Part shown: piece after piece, positions 9,503-17,652 of the stretch
Position numbering within the stretch: position 1 is the stretch's first letter
How the letters are laid out: every line of letters begins with the position of its first letter
Source of the DNA: CAZOZZ01 sp965262425
Lineage (GTDB): Bacteria; Acidobacteriota; Terriglobia; 20CM-2-55-15
Reading direction: 5' to 3'
Assembly (NCBI GenBank): GCA_965262425.1
Contig: OZ253536.1
Location: 1 to 64,000 of the forward strand
Length of the DNA: 64,000 nucleotides
The notes under the pieces: model-generated
What the model was told of the DNA's origin: nothing
Seen by the model: only the letters and a program-made list of their open reading frames with translations
Database searches by the model: none
Position numbers and translations under genes: made by a program

Positions 9503-10756
9503 CTAGTTCACCGTCCACAGCGTCAGCGTCGAGACATCCTTGACGAACACCCGATTTCCGGATACGACCGGCTCCGCCCACGTCGCACTGTCTGCAACCG
9601 TGTAGCGCCGGACCGTCTCCATGCCGTTTCGGCTGGGCCGGGCCACGATCAACTCGGCATCATCCTCGAGCAGGAGCAGTACGTCACCCGCTTTGACAAT
9701 CGCGGCGTTCGTGCCCTGTCTTCCCTCGCTCGTCCACAAGGTTTCACCGCTTCCGGCATCGATAGCGAAATACTGGCCGCTGTTCCGGTGCGACAAACCG
9801 AAAAAGGCATCGCCTGCGATCACACCGTTCGTCATATAAAGAGACACTTCCCGGTTTTCCCAAATGTCTTCGGTTATCCAGCTACCGCCCTGCCTCGCCA
9901 CCCGAAACGACTCGACACCGTTTCCCAGTCCCGACACAACCAGGTTTCCTTGATAAATGAGCGGCGTGATGGTGTTTTGCGTCGACCGTGTCGTGTAGGG
10001 TCGACGCCAGAGCAGTTCCCCGGAAGCGGCGGACACACCGATCAGGTTTTCCTGCGTGAACGTAATCACCTGCCGCATCCCGTCGAATTCGGCAACGATC
10101 GGTGATCCGTACGCAGGGCCATCGCCGTCCCAACTCCACTGGACTCGTCCAGTGGCCCGATCGAATGCCGTCAACGCCCCGTCGTTGTGGTTCCCGACGT
10201 GGACGATCACCAGCCGGCCGTCGACGAGTGGAGACATCGACGTCCCGTACAGCGGCCCCGGCGCGGAAGCTTCGGTTTGCCACAGTTGTTTGCCGTCGGA
10301 TGCGTCGAAGGCGCTCACAATACCGCTCATACCGAGCGTGTACAGTCCGCCATCGTCAAAAGTCGGGGTCGCTTTGGGGCCGGGGCCGTGGTTTCTGGCT
10401 GCCGGATTCATTCTGAAAGGCGCGGGATATTCGGTTTGCCACCTCACTTCGCCCGTCGCGGCATCGAGTGAACGGAGGACCTCGTTTTCTCCCTCGCGGG
10501 TGTACATGTAGATTCGATCGCCGACGATGATCGGTGTGGCATAACCCGTCCCCACATCGACCTTCCACTCCTGATCCAGGCTCTCAGGCCAGGACGCGGG
10601 TTCGGTGAAAGATTCCACAACACCGTCACGGTTCGGGCCTCGCCACTGCGGCCAGTCCTGAGCCCAGGTTCGTTCGGATACGATCAAAGTAAAAACGAAG
10701 GCTAGGAGCCTGCGCGGCAGAAGAGATCTACTACGAAAGCGGTAGAATCGGTCCAT
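9503..10756 (-). CDS. Secreted PQQ-like beta-propeller protein 3
   Basis: A 417-residue predicted secreted propeller protein. ATG at 10756 has GAGGAA four bases upstream. After a basic N-terminus and hydrophobic stretch (LLAFVFTLIVSERTWA) the mature part starts DWPQWRGPNRDG. Repeats include TGEVRWQTEYPA, DGKQLWQTEA, TGRVQWSWDG, SGELLWRRPY and SGETLWTSEG, and the last blade ends VSTLTLWTVN. The first roughly 18 codons and the ribosome site lie inside a 164-bp palindromic repeat (10703-10866), so the present start and half of the signal peptide come from a mobile element. It is translationally coupled to the small membrane protein downstream. Function unknown beyond the fold. Confidence 0.88.
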   Translation of the reverse strand: MDRFYRFRSRSLLPRRLLAFVFTLIVSERTWAQDWPQWRGPNRDGVVESFTEPASWPESLDQEWKVDVGTGYATPIIVGDRIYMYTREGENEVLRSLDAATGEVRWQTEYPAPFRMNPAARNHGPGPKATPTFDDGGLYTLGMSGIVSAFDASDGKQLWQTEASAPGPLYGTSMSPLVDGRLVIVHVGNHNDGALTAFDRATGRVQWSWDGDGPAYGSPIVAEFDGMRQVITFTQENLIGVSAASGELLWRRPYTTRSTQNTITPLIYQGNLVVSGLGNGVESFRVARQGGSWITEDIWENREVSLYMTNGVIAGDAFFGLSHRNSGQYFAIDAGSGETLWTSEGRQGTNAAIVKAGDVLLLLEDDAELIVARPSRNGMETVRRYTVADSATWAEPVVSGNRVFVKDVSTLTLWTVN

Positions 10757-10866
10757 ATTTCCTCGATTTATCGTTAAATAGAACCACTATTCGCCTCAAA
10801 ATCGAGAAAATCTGGCCTCGATTCCCCACTTTCTCGCTACGATCCCTTCTGCCGCGCAGGCTCCCA
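10703..10866. repeat. Palindromic MITE-like element, type C copy 1
   Basis: Left end TAGGAGCCTGCGCGGCAGAA (10703 on) matches the reverse complement of the right end (ending 10866) over about 24 bases with two differences. The left edge lies in CTAG; the right edge has mutated to CCAG. The same element, with the same internal order (CTACTACGA, ATAGAAC, CAAAATCGA, CTCGATTCCCC), recurs at 43506-43658. It has no coding capacity, so it would need a transposase from elsewhere. It overlaps the start of propeller gene 3 and fills most of the gap to the MFS gene. Confidence 0.75.
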
Positions 10867-10917
10867 GGGCCATCGAGACGATACTTGGATTCACTTTCAT
10901 CTTGTCGTGTCCGTGCT

Positions 10918-12249
10918 TTAATCCGGCAATTTTTGACCGGGATCGGGTAAGAAGAATGAAGCCACGCAACTGATCGCATACACCCCGAACCCGACTGCCG
11001 CTGCCGCGTATGCAAGCTGCGAAAATAACGTGTCGCCCGGCATCGATCCGGCCAGGCCTAACGTCACTACCGCTGCAAAGGTCCCGATCATGCGGCCGCC
11101 CACATTGGCGGCAAAGCTCTGACCGATTCCGCGCAGGTGGGTGGGGTAGGCAAGTGGAAGGTAATTACCCCAGAAGCTCATCTGACCGACCGTCAGGACG
11201 CCCACGATGAAAATGCCGACTTTGAGCAGTTCGATGTTGTTGGTGGCCGGAAACAGGAACACAATCGGCGTGATGATGACTCCCGGAATCAGGAAAACCC
11301 GGATCAGTCGTCGCCGGCCGAGGATGCGGACCGCCAGGATCGCCAGCAGGACACGTCCCAGCATGCCTCCGAATTCCTGAAAGCTCTGGACACCGGCAAC
11401 CGCCTGTTGTTGTTGCTGCACGGGAAGATCGACCACACTGGGGAGCCCCGGTATCATCTGAGGAACTAGCTGGATCGCGCCGAAAGCCGCGGCGTACGTA
11501 CATGCCATCATGATCGTTGTGACGATCGTCGTCCGACGGTAGGCGGGCTGGAAGATCTCGGCGATGCTGGGCCGGTCGAGCGCCCCCTGCGCACGTTTTT
11601 TCTGCCAGACGGGAGACTCGGGCAGGAACGGTCGAATCAGGATGAGCGGGATGGCGGGTATCAGGCCCGAAAGCAAGGTGTATCGCCACGCCTCGTGCCC
11701 GCCGTATATCGCGGGAAAAGCGTCGCCGTAAGTCACCGCCACGTAGTATGCGCCCGCGACCATGAGTCCACCTATCGAGGAGAACGCTTGTGTATAGCCC
11801 AGCACGGACTGGCGTCTCTTCGGCTCGGGAAACAGTTCCGCCAGCCAGGCGATTCCGGCCACGAACTCCACGGAGACGCCGATGAAGGTCGTGCAGCGCA
11901 GCACGAGCAACATCATGGCGGACGTTGCGAAGCCGGCCGCAAAAGCGGAGAACCCGTAGAGCAGGATGCTCCACAGCAGTACACGCAGGCGGCCGAAGCG
12001 ATCGGTGAGATAGCCCCCCAGCAGGCCGAAGATACCGCCGCAGACAGCCGGAACGTAGAACAACAGTTGCACCCACCCCCGGAATTCCGGTGAGCCGGGC
12101 GCCACACTCTCCAGTGCCAGCAGGGCGGGTCGTACAATCAGCGGCAGCATCAAGAGTTCGTAGATGTCGAAGGCGAATCCCATCGCGGCGATGCCGCAGA
12201 TGAGCCACTGCTTTCCCGTTAGCCGCACGGCGGCTGAAGACTCGGCCAT
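10918..12249 (-). CDS. MFS transporter (metabolite:H+ symporter / sugar-porter type)
   Basis: A 443-residue protein with about 12 membrane helices. ATG 12249 is chosen because GGAGG sits five bases upstream (ACGGAGGACAT); an upstream in-frame ATG adds 14 residues without a ribosome site. The first intracellular loop has the MFS signature GGYLTDRFGRLR, and LPESPVWQKKR ends the first half, typical of the sugar- and aromatic-acid/metabolite-proton symporter branch. A large loop and a run of five glutamines (PVQQQQQAV) lie between helices 7 and 8. It sits alone on the minus strand, divergent from the DUF3311/symporter pair. The substrate is probably a small organic acid or sugar; it cannot be narrowed from sequence. 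Confidence 0.88.
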   Translation of the reverse strand: MAESSAAVRLTGKQWLICGIAAMGFAFDIYELLMLPLIVRPALLALESVAPGSPEFRGWVQLLFYVPAVCGGIFGLLGGYLTDRFGRLRVLLWSILLYGFSAFAAGFATSAMMLLVLRCTTFIGVSVEFVAGIAWLAELFPEPKRRQSVLGYTQAFSSIGGLMVAGAYYVAVTYGDAFPAIYGGHEAWRYTLLSGLIPAIPLILIRPFLPESPVWQKKRAQGALDRPSIAEIFQPAYRRTTIVTTIMMACTYAAAFGAIQLVPQMIPGLPSVVDLPVQQQQQAVAGVQSFQEFGGMLGRVLLAILAVRILGRRRLIRVFLIPGVIITPIVFLFPATNNIELLKVGIFIVGVLTVGQMSFWGNYLPLAYPTHLRGIGQSFAANVGGRMIGTFAAVVTLGLAGSMPGDTLFSQLAYAAAAVGFGVYAISCVASFFLPDPGQKLPD

Positions 12250-12368
12250 ATGTCCTCCGTGAACAGTATCGCCGGACTCTAACACAGCCAAGCCCGGGCA
12301 ACCACAAGCGCTCTATTTTTTTCGAAGCTGCCGGCGCGGCTTTGCTACACTGCTACGACTGCAAACTG

Positions 12369-12605
12369 ATGAGAAAACGCCTCCTTTACGCGCTGCTATT
12401 GCTGATGGCGGTTTTGCACCAGGACTTCTGGTTCTGGAGCGACAGCACCCTGGTCGCCGGTGTCCTGCCGGTGGGTCTTGCCTATCACGCCGTCTACACC
12501 CTTGTTGTGGCTCTGTTGATGTGGCTGCTGTCTGAGTACGCCTGGCCCGCGCACCTGGAGCAGGATAGCTCCCCTTCCGCTCCCAAGGTGGACGACGCCC
12601 CGTAA
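12369..12605 (+). CDS. DUF3311-family small membrane protein
   Basis: A 78-residue protein with two membrane helices: LLYALLLLMAVLHQDFWFW and VGLAYHAVYTLVVALLMWLL. The pattern HQDFWFW, a short loop with GVLPVGLAYH, then a helix ending in a tryptophan matches DUF3311, a family encoded directly upstream of sodium:solute symporters and thought to be an accessory subunit. That is the arrangement here: the symporter starts 11 bases after the stop. ATG 12369 begins MRKRLLY, a natural positive-inside start. Confidence 0.8.
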   Translation: MRKRLLYALLLLMAVLHQDFWFWSDSTLVAGVLPVGLAYHAVYTLVVALLMWLLSEYAWPAHLEQDSSPSAPKVDDAP

Positions 12606-12615
12606 CGGCCATTTG

Positions 12616-14226
12616 ATGATCCCCACTCTCTTCATTTTCCTTTACCTGGCCGGAGCGCTCTACATCGGTGTGTTCGCGTCGCGTCGTTCCGGCCCGACCT
12701 CGGCCGATGATTATTTCCTGGCGGGTCGTTCTCTCGGATCCTTCGTATTTGTGTTGTCGCTCTTCGGCACTCACATGACCGCGTTCTCGATTCTCGGCGC
12801 ATCCGGGTTTTCGTTCGCCAACGGAATCATGACTTATGGCCTGATGGCCTCATCGTCAGCCCTGGTCGTCCCGGTCGCGCTCTTCTTTATAGGTACCAGG
12901 CTCTGGGCGCTGGGAAAACGCAATGGATTTATTACACCGGTTCAAATGTTCCGCGACCGTTGGGAGTGCAACCACACCGGCACGGCTATTTTCGTGTTGC
13001 AGGCCGTCCTGCTGGTGCCCTACATCATCATTGGTGTGATGGGCGGAGGCACGACGCTCGAGGTCATCAGTGGTGGACTGGTCCCGTACTGGCTGGGAGG
13101 TGCCGTGGTCGCGCTGGTCGTGATGACCTATGTCTCGTTCGGCGGCATGCGTGGCACCGCCTGGGTGAATACATTCCAGACTTCGCTGTTTCTGGTCTTC
13201 GGCCTGGTCGCGATGGTGGTCATTGGCTCACGGATGGGCGGTTTCCCGGGCGTGATGGAACGACTGCTCGAATCGCCGGCAACCTCGTCACTGCTCTCTA
13301 ACGAACGAGTCGCTCCGCTCTTCTTCCTGAGCTACATGTTCATCCCGCTCTCGGCGATTGCCTTTCCGCACATCGGCATCTTCTGTTTGACGGCGCGCCG
13401 GGTGAAGCAGTTTAAGACCACGATGATCTTCTACCCGCTGGCGATCCTGGTGGTGTGGCTGCCGAGCGTGTACCTGGGAGTCGCCGCCAACGGCGCGGTC
13501 GACATACCCGAGATCCAGGAAAAGCTCGAGGCGCGGGCCGAGCTTGCCGACCCGGAAACCAACCGGAGCGCGGAGGAGCGCCTTGAACTTCGGGGAAGAG
13601 CCCAGGGTGACGACGTTCTGGTTCTGATGCTCAACCGGTACGCGGCCGTTTGGCTTGCGGGCCTGCTGGGCGCCGGAATCATGGCGGCGGTGATGGCCAG
13701 CGATTCTCAGATCCTGGCCCTGTCGACGATGTTCACCGAGGACGTCTTTGCGCACTACGGGGGCAAGGAGCGATTCGGAGAACGCGTCCAGGTCGTGATG
13801 GGCCGTGCCTTCGTCATCGCTCTGACGGGTGTCGCCTACCTGATTGCCCAGGTGGCGCCTCACACGATTTTCAGCCTGGCCGTACAGTACGCGTTCACGG
13901 GTTACGCTGGACTTGTCCCGTTGCTCGTGGCGGCCCTGTATTGGCGCGGCAGCACGAAGTGGGGAGCTTTAGCGAGCGTGGTCTGGGTGGCCGTAGCGGT
14001 CGCCGGCGTGGCCCTCTTCCAACAGATAGTTGCGGCACCTGCAGGTCCACCGACGGTTGTGTGGGCTGTGGCCGGGCTGGATGTCCTGCTCAGGACCGCG
14101 GGAGGTACGGCCGTTTTCGGTTTTATGCCGGTAGTACCGATCACGCTCATCTCGGTCCTGTGCATGATCGTCGGTTCCCTCCTCACCCCGAAACCATCGG
14201 ACCGGACGCTGGAACGATATTTTTAG
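12616..14226 (+). CDS. Sodium:solute symporter (SSS family)
   Basis: A 536-residue protein with about 13 membrane helices. SSS landmarks are visible: SADDYFLAGRSLG after helix 1 (family consensus DYFLAGR), GTHMTAFSILGASGFSF in helix 2, TYVSFGGMRGTAWVNTFQ (consensus GG-R-V-TD-Q), and MAAVMASDSQILALSTMF with the Ser/Thr-rich helix that holds one sodium site. ATG 12616 lies 11 bases after the DUF3311 stop, so the two form one unit. Members import solutes such as pantothenate, proline, acetate or sugars by sodium gradient; the substrate is not predictable here. An insert rich in Glu and Arg (about residues 300-330) lies in a cytoplasmic loop. Confidence 0.92.
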   Translation: MIPTLFIFLYLAGALYIGVFASRRSGPTSADDYFLAGRSLGSFVFVLSLFGTHMTAFSILGASGFSFANGIMTYGLMASSSALVVPVALFFIGTRLWALGKRNGFITPVQMFRDRWECNHTGTAIFVLQAVLLVPYIIIGVMGGGTTLEVISGGLVPYWLGGAVVALVVMTYVSFGGMRGTAWVNTFQTSLFLVFGLVAMVVIGSRMGGFPGVMERLLESPATSSLLSNERVAPLFFLSYMFIPLSAIAFPHIGIFCLTARRVKQFKTTMIFYPLAILVVWLPSVYLGVAANGAVDIPEIQEKLEARAELADPETNRSAEERLELRGRAQGDDVLVLMLNRYAAVWLAGLLGAGIMAAVMASDSQILALSTMFTEDVFAHYGGKERFGERVQVVMGRAFVIALTGVAYLIAQVAPHTIFSLAVQYAFTGYAGLVPLLVAALYWRGSTKWGALASVVWVAVAVAGVALFQQIVAAPAGPPTVVWAVAGLDVLLRTAGGTAVFGFMPVVPITLISVLCMIVGSLLTPKPSDRTLERYF

Positions 14227-14323
14227 CAGCCTTGGATGCCACTGACACCTGAATCCCGTTCCTGTGGTATCTTTTCGGCTATATCGTCCGTAAGGGCGTA
14301 GTCCCAACCACCGAAGGAGATTG

Positions 14324-17300
14324 ATGAAACGATTTCGAGCGATGTCGATTGTGTCGATGTGGGTCGATGTCCGCAGAATCATGCTCCTGATCATGATTGG
14401 GATGACGCTGACGACCGGTGCGGCGGCTCAAACGGTACGAAGCTCAATCAGGGGCCTGGTTACCGACCCTACGGGGTCGGTCGTCCCGAATGCGGAAATC
14501 GTCCTGAAGCACCCGGCCACGAACCGGACACGGACGGCTACCTCAGGCCCGGAAGGGCAGTTCCGGTTCTCTCTTTTGCCGCCCGGGGAGTACGAACTGG
14601 AGATTCGCCGGGAAGGCTTCCACGACGGCAATCACTCGCTTGTGCTTCATCTTAACCAGAACGTCCGGATTGAACATGAGTTGGCGTTAGCCGGTGCGGC
14701 TGACGTCGTCCAGGTTGTCGAGGGCGCCCCGCTCCGGATCGATGGCGCATCACGCAGCACCGTGATCGACAACCGCCAGGTGACGCAATTGCCCCTCGAT
14801 GGGCGGAATTTCTACGAGTTGAGCCTTTTGGTTCCGGGCAGCGCCCCCGCCGTCGGCGGGTCGGCGGGTTCGGTACGGGGAGACTTTGCGATTCATGTCA
14901 GCGGGGGCCGCGAGGATTCGAACCTCTTCCTTCTCGATGGCGTCTACAACGGCGACCCGAAGCTCAATGGTGTCGGCGTGAACCCGCCGGTGGACGCGAT
15001 CCAGGAATTCGAGGTGCTCGGCGTGAACCACGAGTCGTCGTTCGGGCGCAATTCCGGCGGTCAGGTGAACGTTGCCATCAAGTCCGGGAGCAACCAGGTG
15101 CACGGCACCGTGTTTGGGTTCTTCAGGAACGCCGCCCTCGATGCCCGCAATCGGTTTGCCCCGCCAGGCGAGCCCGACCCGAAGTTTCAGCGCAATCAGT
15201 TTGGTTTTACCCTTGGCGGCCCGATCCGGCGCGACCGCACGTTCTTCTTCGGCGACTACGAGGGACGGATTCTGCGCGAGGGCATCACGCGCCTGGCCTC
15301 GGTGCCGACTGCCGCTGAACGCCAGGGTGACTTCACTGCCAGCAACCTTCCGATACCCAACCTTCAGGGTGTCGGGGCGTTGCCGCAGATTCCCGATTTC
15401 TTCCAGCACCCTGTGGGCCGCGCCATAGCGGCGCTCTACCCACAGCCGAACCGTTCTGCTCCGGGTGCCAACTTCGTCAGTTCACCCACGCTTCGCGACA
15501 ACGAACATCATTTTGACGTCCGCGTCGATCACATGTTCAACGCTGGTTCCGAACTTTCCACACGTTACAGTTTTGCCGATCGCGATCTGTTCGAGCCGTT
15601 TTCCGGTTCGACCTTTTCGCTCGTGCCGGGCTATGGCAACAATATCCCCCGTCGGGCCCAGAACCTCATGATCGGGCAAACCCATGCTTTTTCCAGTGTC
15701 TGGATCAACGAGGCGCGCTTTGCGTTCCACCGCGTGGCCATCGGCGTCAATCAGGAGGGGCAGGGAACCAGCATCAACAGCCAGGTCGGATTGCCGGACA
15801 TTTCATCGGACCCGCGCGATTTCGGCCTGAGCTTTATCCGCATCAGCGGCATGTCTCCGCTGGGACACGAATTCAACAACCCGCAGGCCAGCGTGTCGAA
15901 CACGTTTCAGTTTATTGATCATGTCAGTTACGTGCGGGGCCGCCACAGTATCAAGTTTGGAGGTGAGTTCCGGGTTCTGCGGCAGAACGCTTTCCGCGAC
16001 GTGCAGTCACGCGGCTTCTTGCAGTTTCTGGGTGTGTTCACCGGGAATCCGCTGGCCGATCTGTTGCTCGGTCTGCCGACCGTGACCGGTGTCGCCAAAG
16101 TCGACAATCCGCAACGCCTTCGCTCGGAATCCTATTCCGCGTTCTTTCACGACAGTTTCCGGATTCGACCCGACCTGACGCTGACCACCGGACTGAGGTA
16201 CGAATACACCTCCCCGCCCGTGGACGCGGACGACCGGGCCAATCTGTACGACCCGGGAACCGGGGGGCTGGTGCCGGTCGGCACGGGTGGTGTGCCACGG
16301 AGCGGCTATTTCTCCGATCGCAATAATTTTGCCCCCAGCATCGGTCTGGCCTGGGCGCCCGGGGCTGGGAACTCTGTCGTTCGGGGTGGATACGGAATCT
16401 ACCACGATCAGTCCGCGCTCGCCCCGGGTGAAGGACTGTATTTCAATTCGCCGTTCTTTGACTTCGGATTGTTCTTCTCATTGCCCCCGCAAGGACCGTT
16501 TCCGGGCTTTACCTTGTCGTTGACCGACCCGTTTCCGTTCGACAGTTTTTCTTTTCCGACGCCGGCTTCAGCCCTGACGTTCGATCGGAACCTCAGAACG
16601 CCATACGCGCAACATTGGAACCTGGGTGTTGAACAGCGTCTCGGCGGCACCCGGAGCATCGAGCTGGCCTACGTGGGTACGAAGGGTACCCGTTTGATCG
16701 GTGCTCGAGACATCAACCAGCCCGCACCCTCGACTGCTCCACGTGTGACGCGGCCCAACCCGATGTTCGACGACATTGTCCAGGTGGAGTCGCGTGCCAG
16801 CTCGATCTACCATGCGCTTCAGACCCGATTCCAGGAACGCCTTCGGCGGGGTTTGACCATGCTGGCGGCCTATACCTGGTCGAAGTCGATCGACGACGCT
16901 TCGGGATTCTTCGCCAGCTCCGCGGATCCGAACTTCCCACAGGATTCGAACAACCTTGCCGCCGAGCGCTCGCGTTCGAACTTTGACGCCCGCCACCGAC
17001 TCTCGGTGGGATACACGTACGACATCCCTTCAGGTCCGTTCGAGCAGAGCGAGTGGGCGCGCCACGTTTTCGGTGGTTGGCAGACCAACGGCATCCTGGC
17101 ACTGCAGAGTGGCCGCCCGTTCACCGTTGCGTTGCTGCCGGAACTCGACAACAGCAATACGGGCCGCTCAGTCCTCGGCTTCGGCGCCAACGACCGGCCG
17201 AATGTGGTCGGCAATCCCGCAACGTCGAATCCCTCCGCAGATGGTTGGTTCGACACTTCCGCGTTTGCCATTCCGAGCTTCGGTAGCTTCGGGACCGCAG

Positions 17301-17530
17301 GTCGCAACTTGCTCGACGGACCCGGCCTGGCGACCTGGAACGTTTCGATGGTCAAGACGATTAGCCCCAGCGAGCGGCTGAATGCAGAGTTTCGGCTCGA
17401 GGCGTTCAACTTGTTCAACCGGTCGAACCTCGATTTGCCGGATAGCTTTCTTGGCTCTCCGACGTTCGGTCGGGTGCTCTCAGCCGGAGACCCGCGCCGG
17501 TTGCAGTTCGGATTGAAACTGTTGTTCTGA
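14324..17530 (+). CDS. TonB-dependent receptor with carboxypeptidase-regulatory-like domain (Oar-like)
   Basis: A 1,068-residue outer-membrane protein. ATG 14324 has AAGGAG six bases upstream. After a signal peptide (MLLIMIGMTLTTGAAAQ) comes a carboxypeptidase-regulatory-like Ig-fold domain (about 40-125, SSIRGLVTDPTGSVVPNAE to a PPGEYELE motif), then a plug domain (LPLDGRNFYELSLLVPG, later LDGVYNGD and IKSGSNQVHG). The remainder is a 22-strand beta barrel with alternating strands, such as FFHDSFRIRPDLTLTTGLRY, ending in a C-terminal aromatic residue (LQFGLKLLF). Oar-like receptors are very numerous in Acidobacteriota and are thought to take up large substrates. It heads a cluster of two propeller genes, an alcohol dehydrogenase and another propeller, which may act on what it imports. 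Confidence 0.93.
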   Translation: MKRFRAMSIVSMWVDVRRIMLLIMIGMTLTTGAAAQTVRSSIRGLVTDPTGSVVPNAEIVLKHPATNRTRTATSGPEGQFRFSLLPPGEYELEIRREGFHDGNHSLVLHLNQNVRIEHELALAGAADVVQVVEGAPLRIDGASRSTVIDNRQVTQLPLDGRNFYELSLLVPGSAPAVGGSAGSVRGDFAIHVSGGREDSNLFLLDGVYNGDPKLNGVGVNPPVDAIQEFEVLGVNHESSFGRNSGGQVNVAIKSGSNQVHGTVFGFFRNAALDARNRFAPPGEPDPKFQRNQFGFTLGGPIRRDRTFFFGDYEGRILREGITRLASVPTAAERQGDFTASNLPIPNLQGVGALPQIPDFFQHPVGRAIAALYPQPNRSAPGANFVSSPTLRDNEHHFDVRVDHMFNAGSELSTRYSFADRDLFEPFSGSTFSLVPGYGNNIPRRAQNLMIGQTHAFSSVWINEARFAFHRVAIGVNQEGQGTSINSQVGLPDISSDPRDFGLSFIRISGMSPLGHEFNNPQASVSNTFQFIDHVSYVRGRHSIKFGGEFRVLRQNAFRDVQSRGFLQFLGVFTGNPLADLLLGLPTVTGVAKVDNPQRLRSESYSAFFHDSFRIRPDLTLTTGLRYEYTSPPVDADDRANLYDPGTGGLVPVGTGGVPRSGYFSDRNNFAPSIGLAWAPGAGNSVVRGGYGIYHDQSALAPGEGLYFNSPFFDFGLFFSLPPQGPFPGFTLSLTDPFPFDSFSFPTPASALTFDRNLRTPYAQHWNLGVEQRLGGTRSIELAYVGTKGTRLIGARDINQPAPSTAPRVTRPNPMFDDIVQVESRASSIYHALQTRFQERLRRGLTMLAAYTWSKSIDDASGFFASSADPNFPQDSNNLAAERSRSNFDARHRLSVGYTYDIPSGPFEQSEWARHVFGGWQTNGILALQSGRPFTVALLPELDNSNTGRSVLGFGANDRPNVVGNPATSNPSADGWFDTSAFAIPSFGSFGTAGRNLLDGPGLATWNVSMVKTISPSERLNAEFRLEAFNLFNRSNLDLPDSFLGSPTFGRVLSAGDPRRLQFGLKLLF

Positions 17531-17652
17531 ACCAGTCCGAACGCATGTAAAATACTCTGTCTAGACTGCTAAATCGCTTAGGGTTCAATTTCGGAGGGGG
17601 AAAAAGACGGAACACCTTGTCTCCCACCTGCGATTCTTTGTTTGAGGTAACG

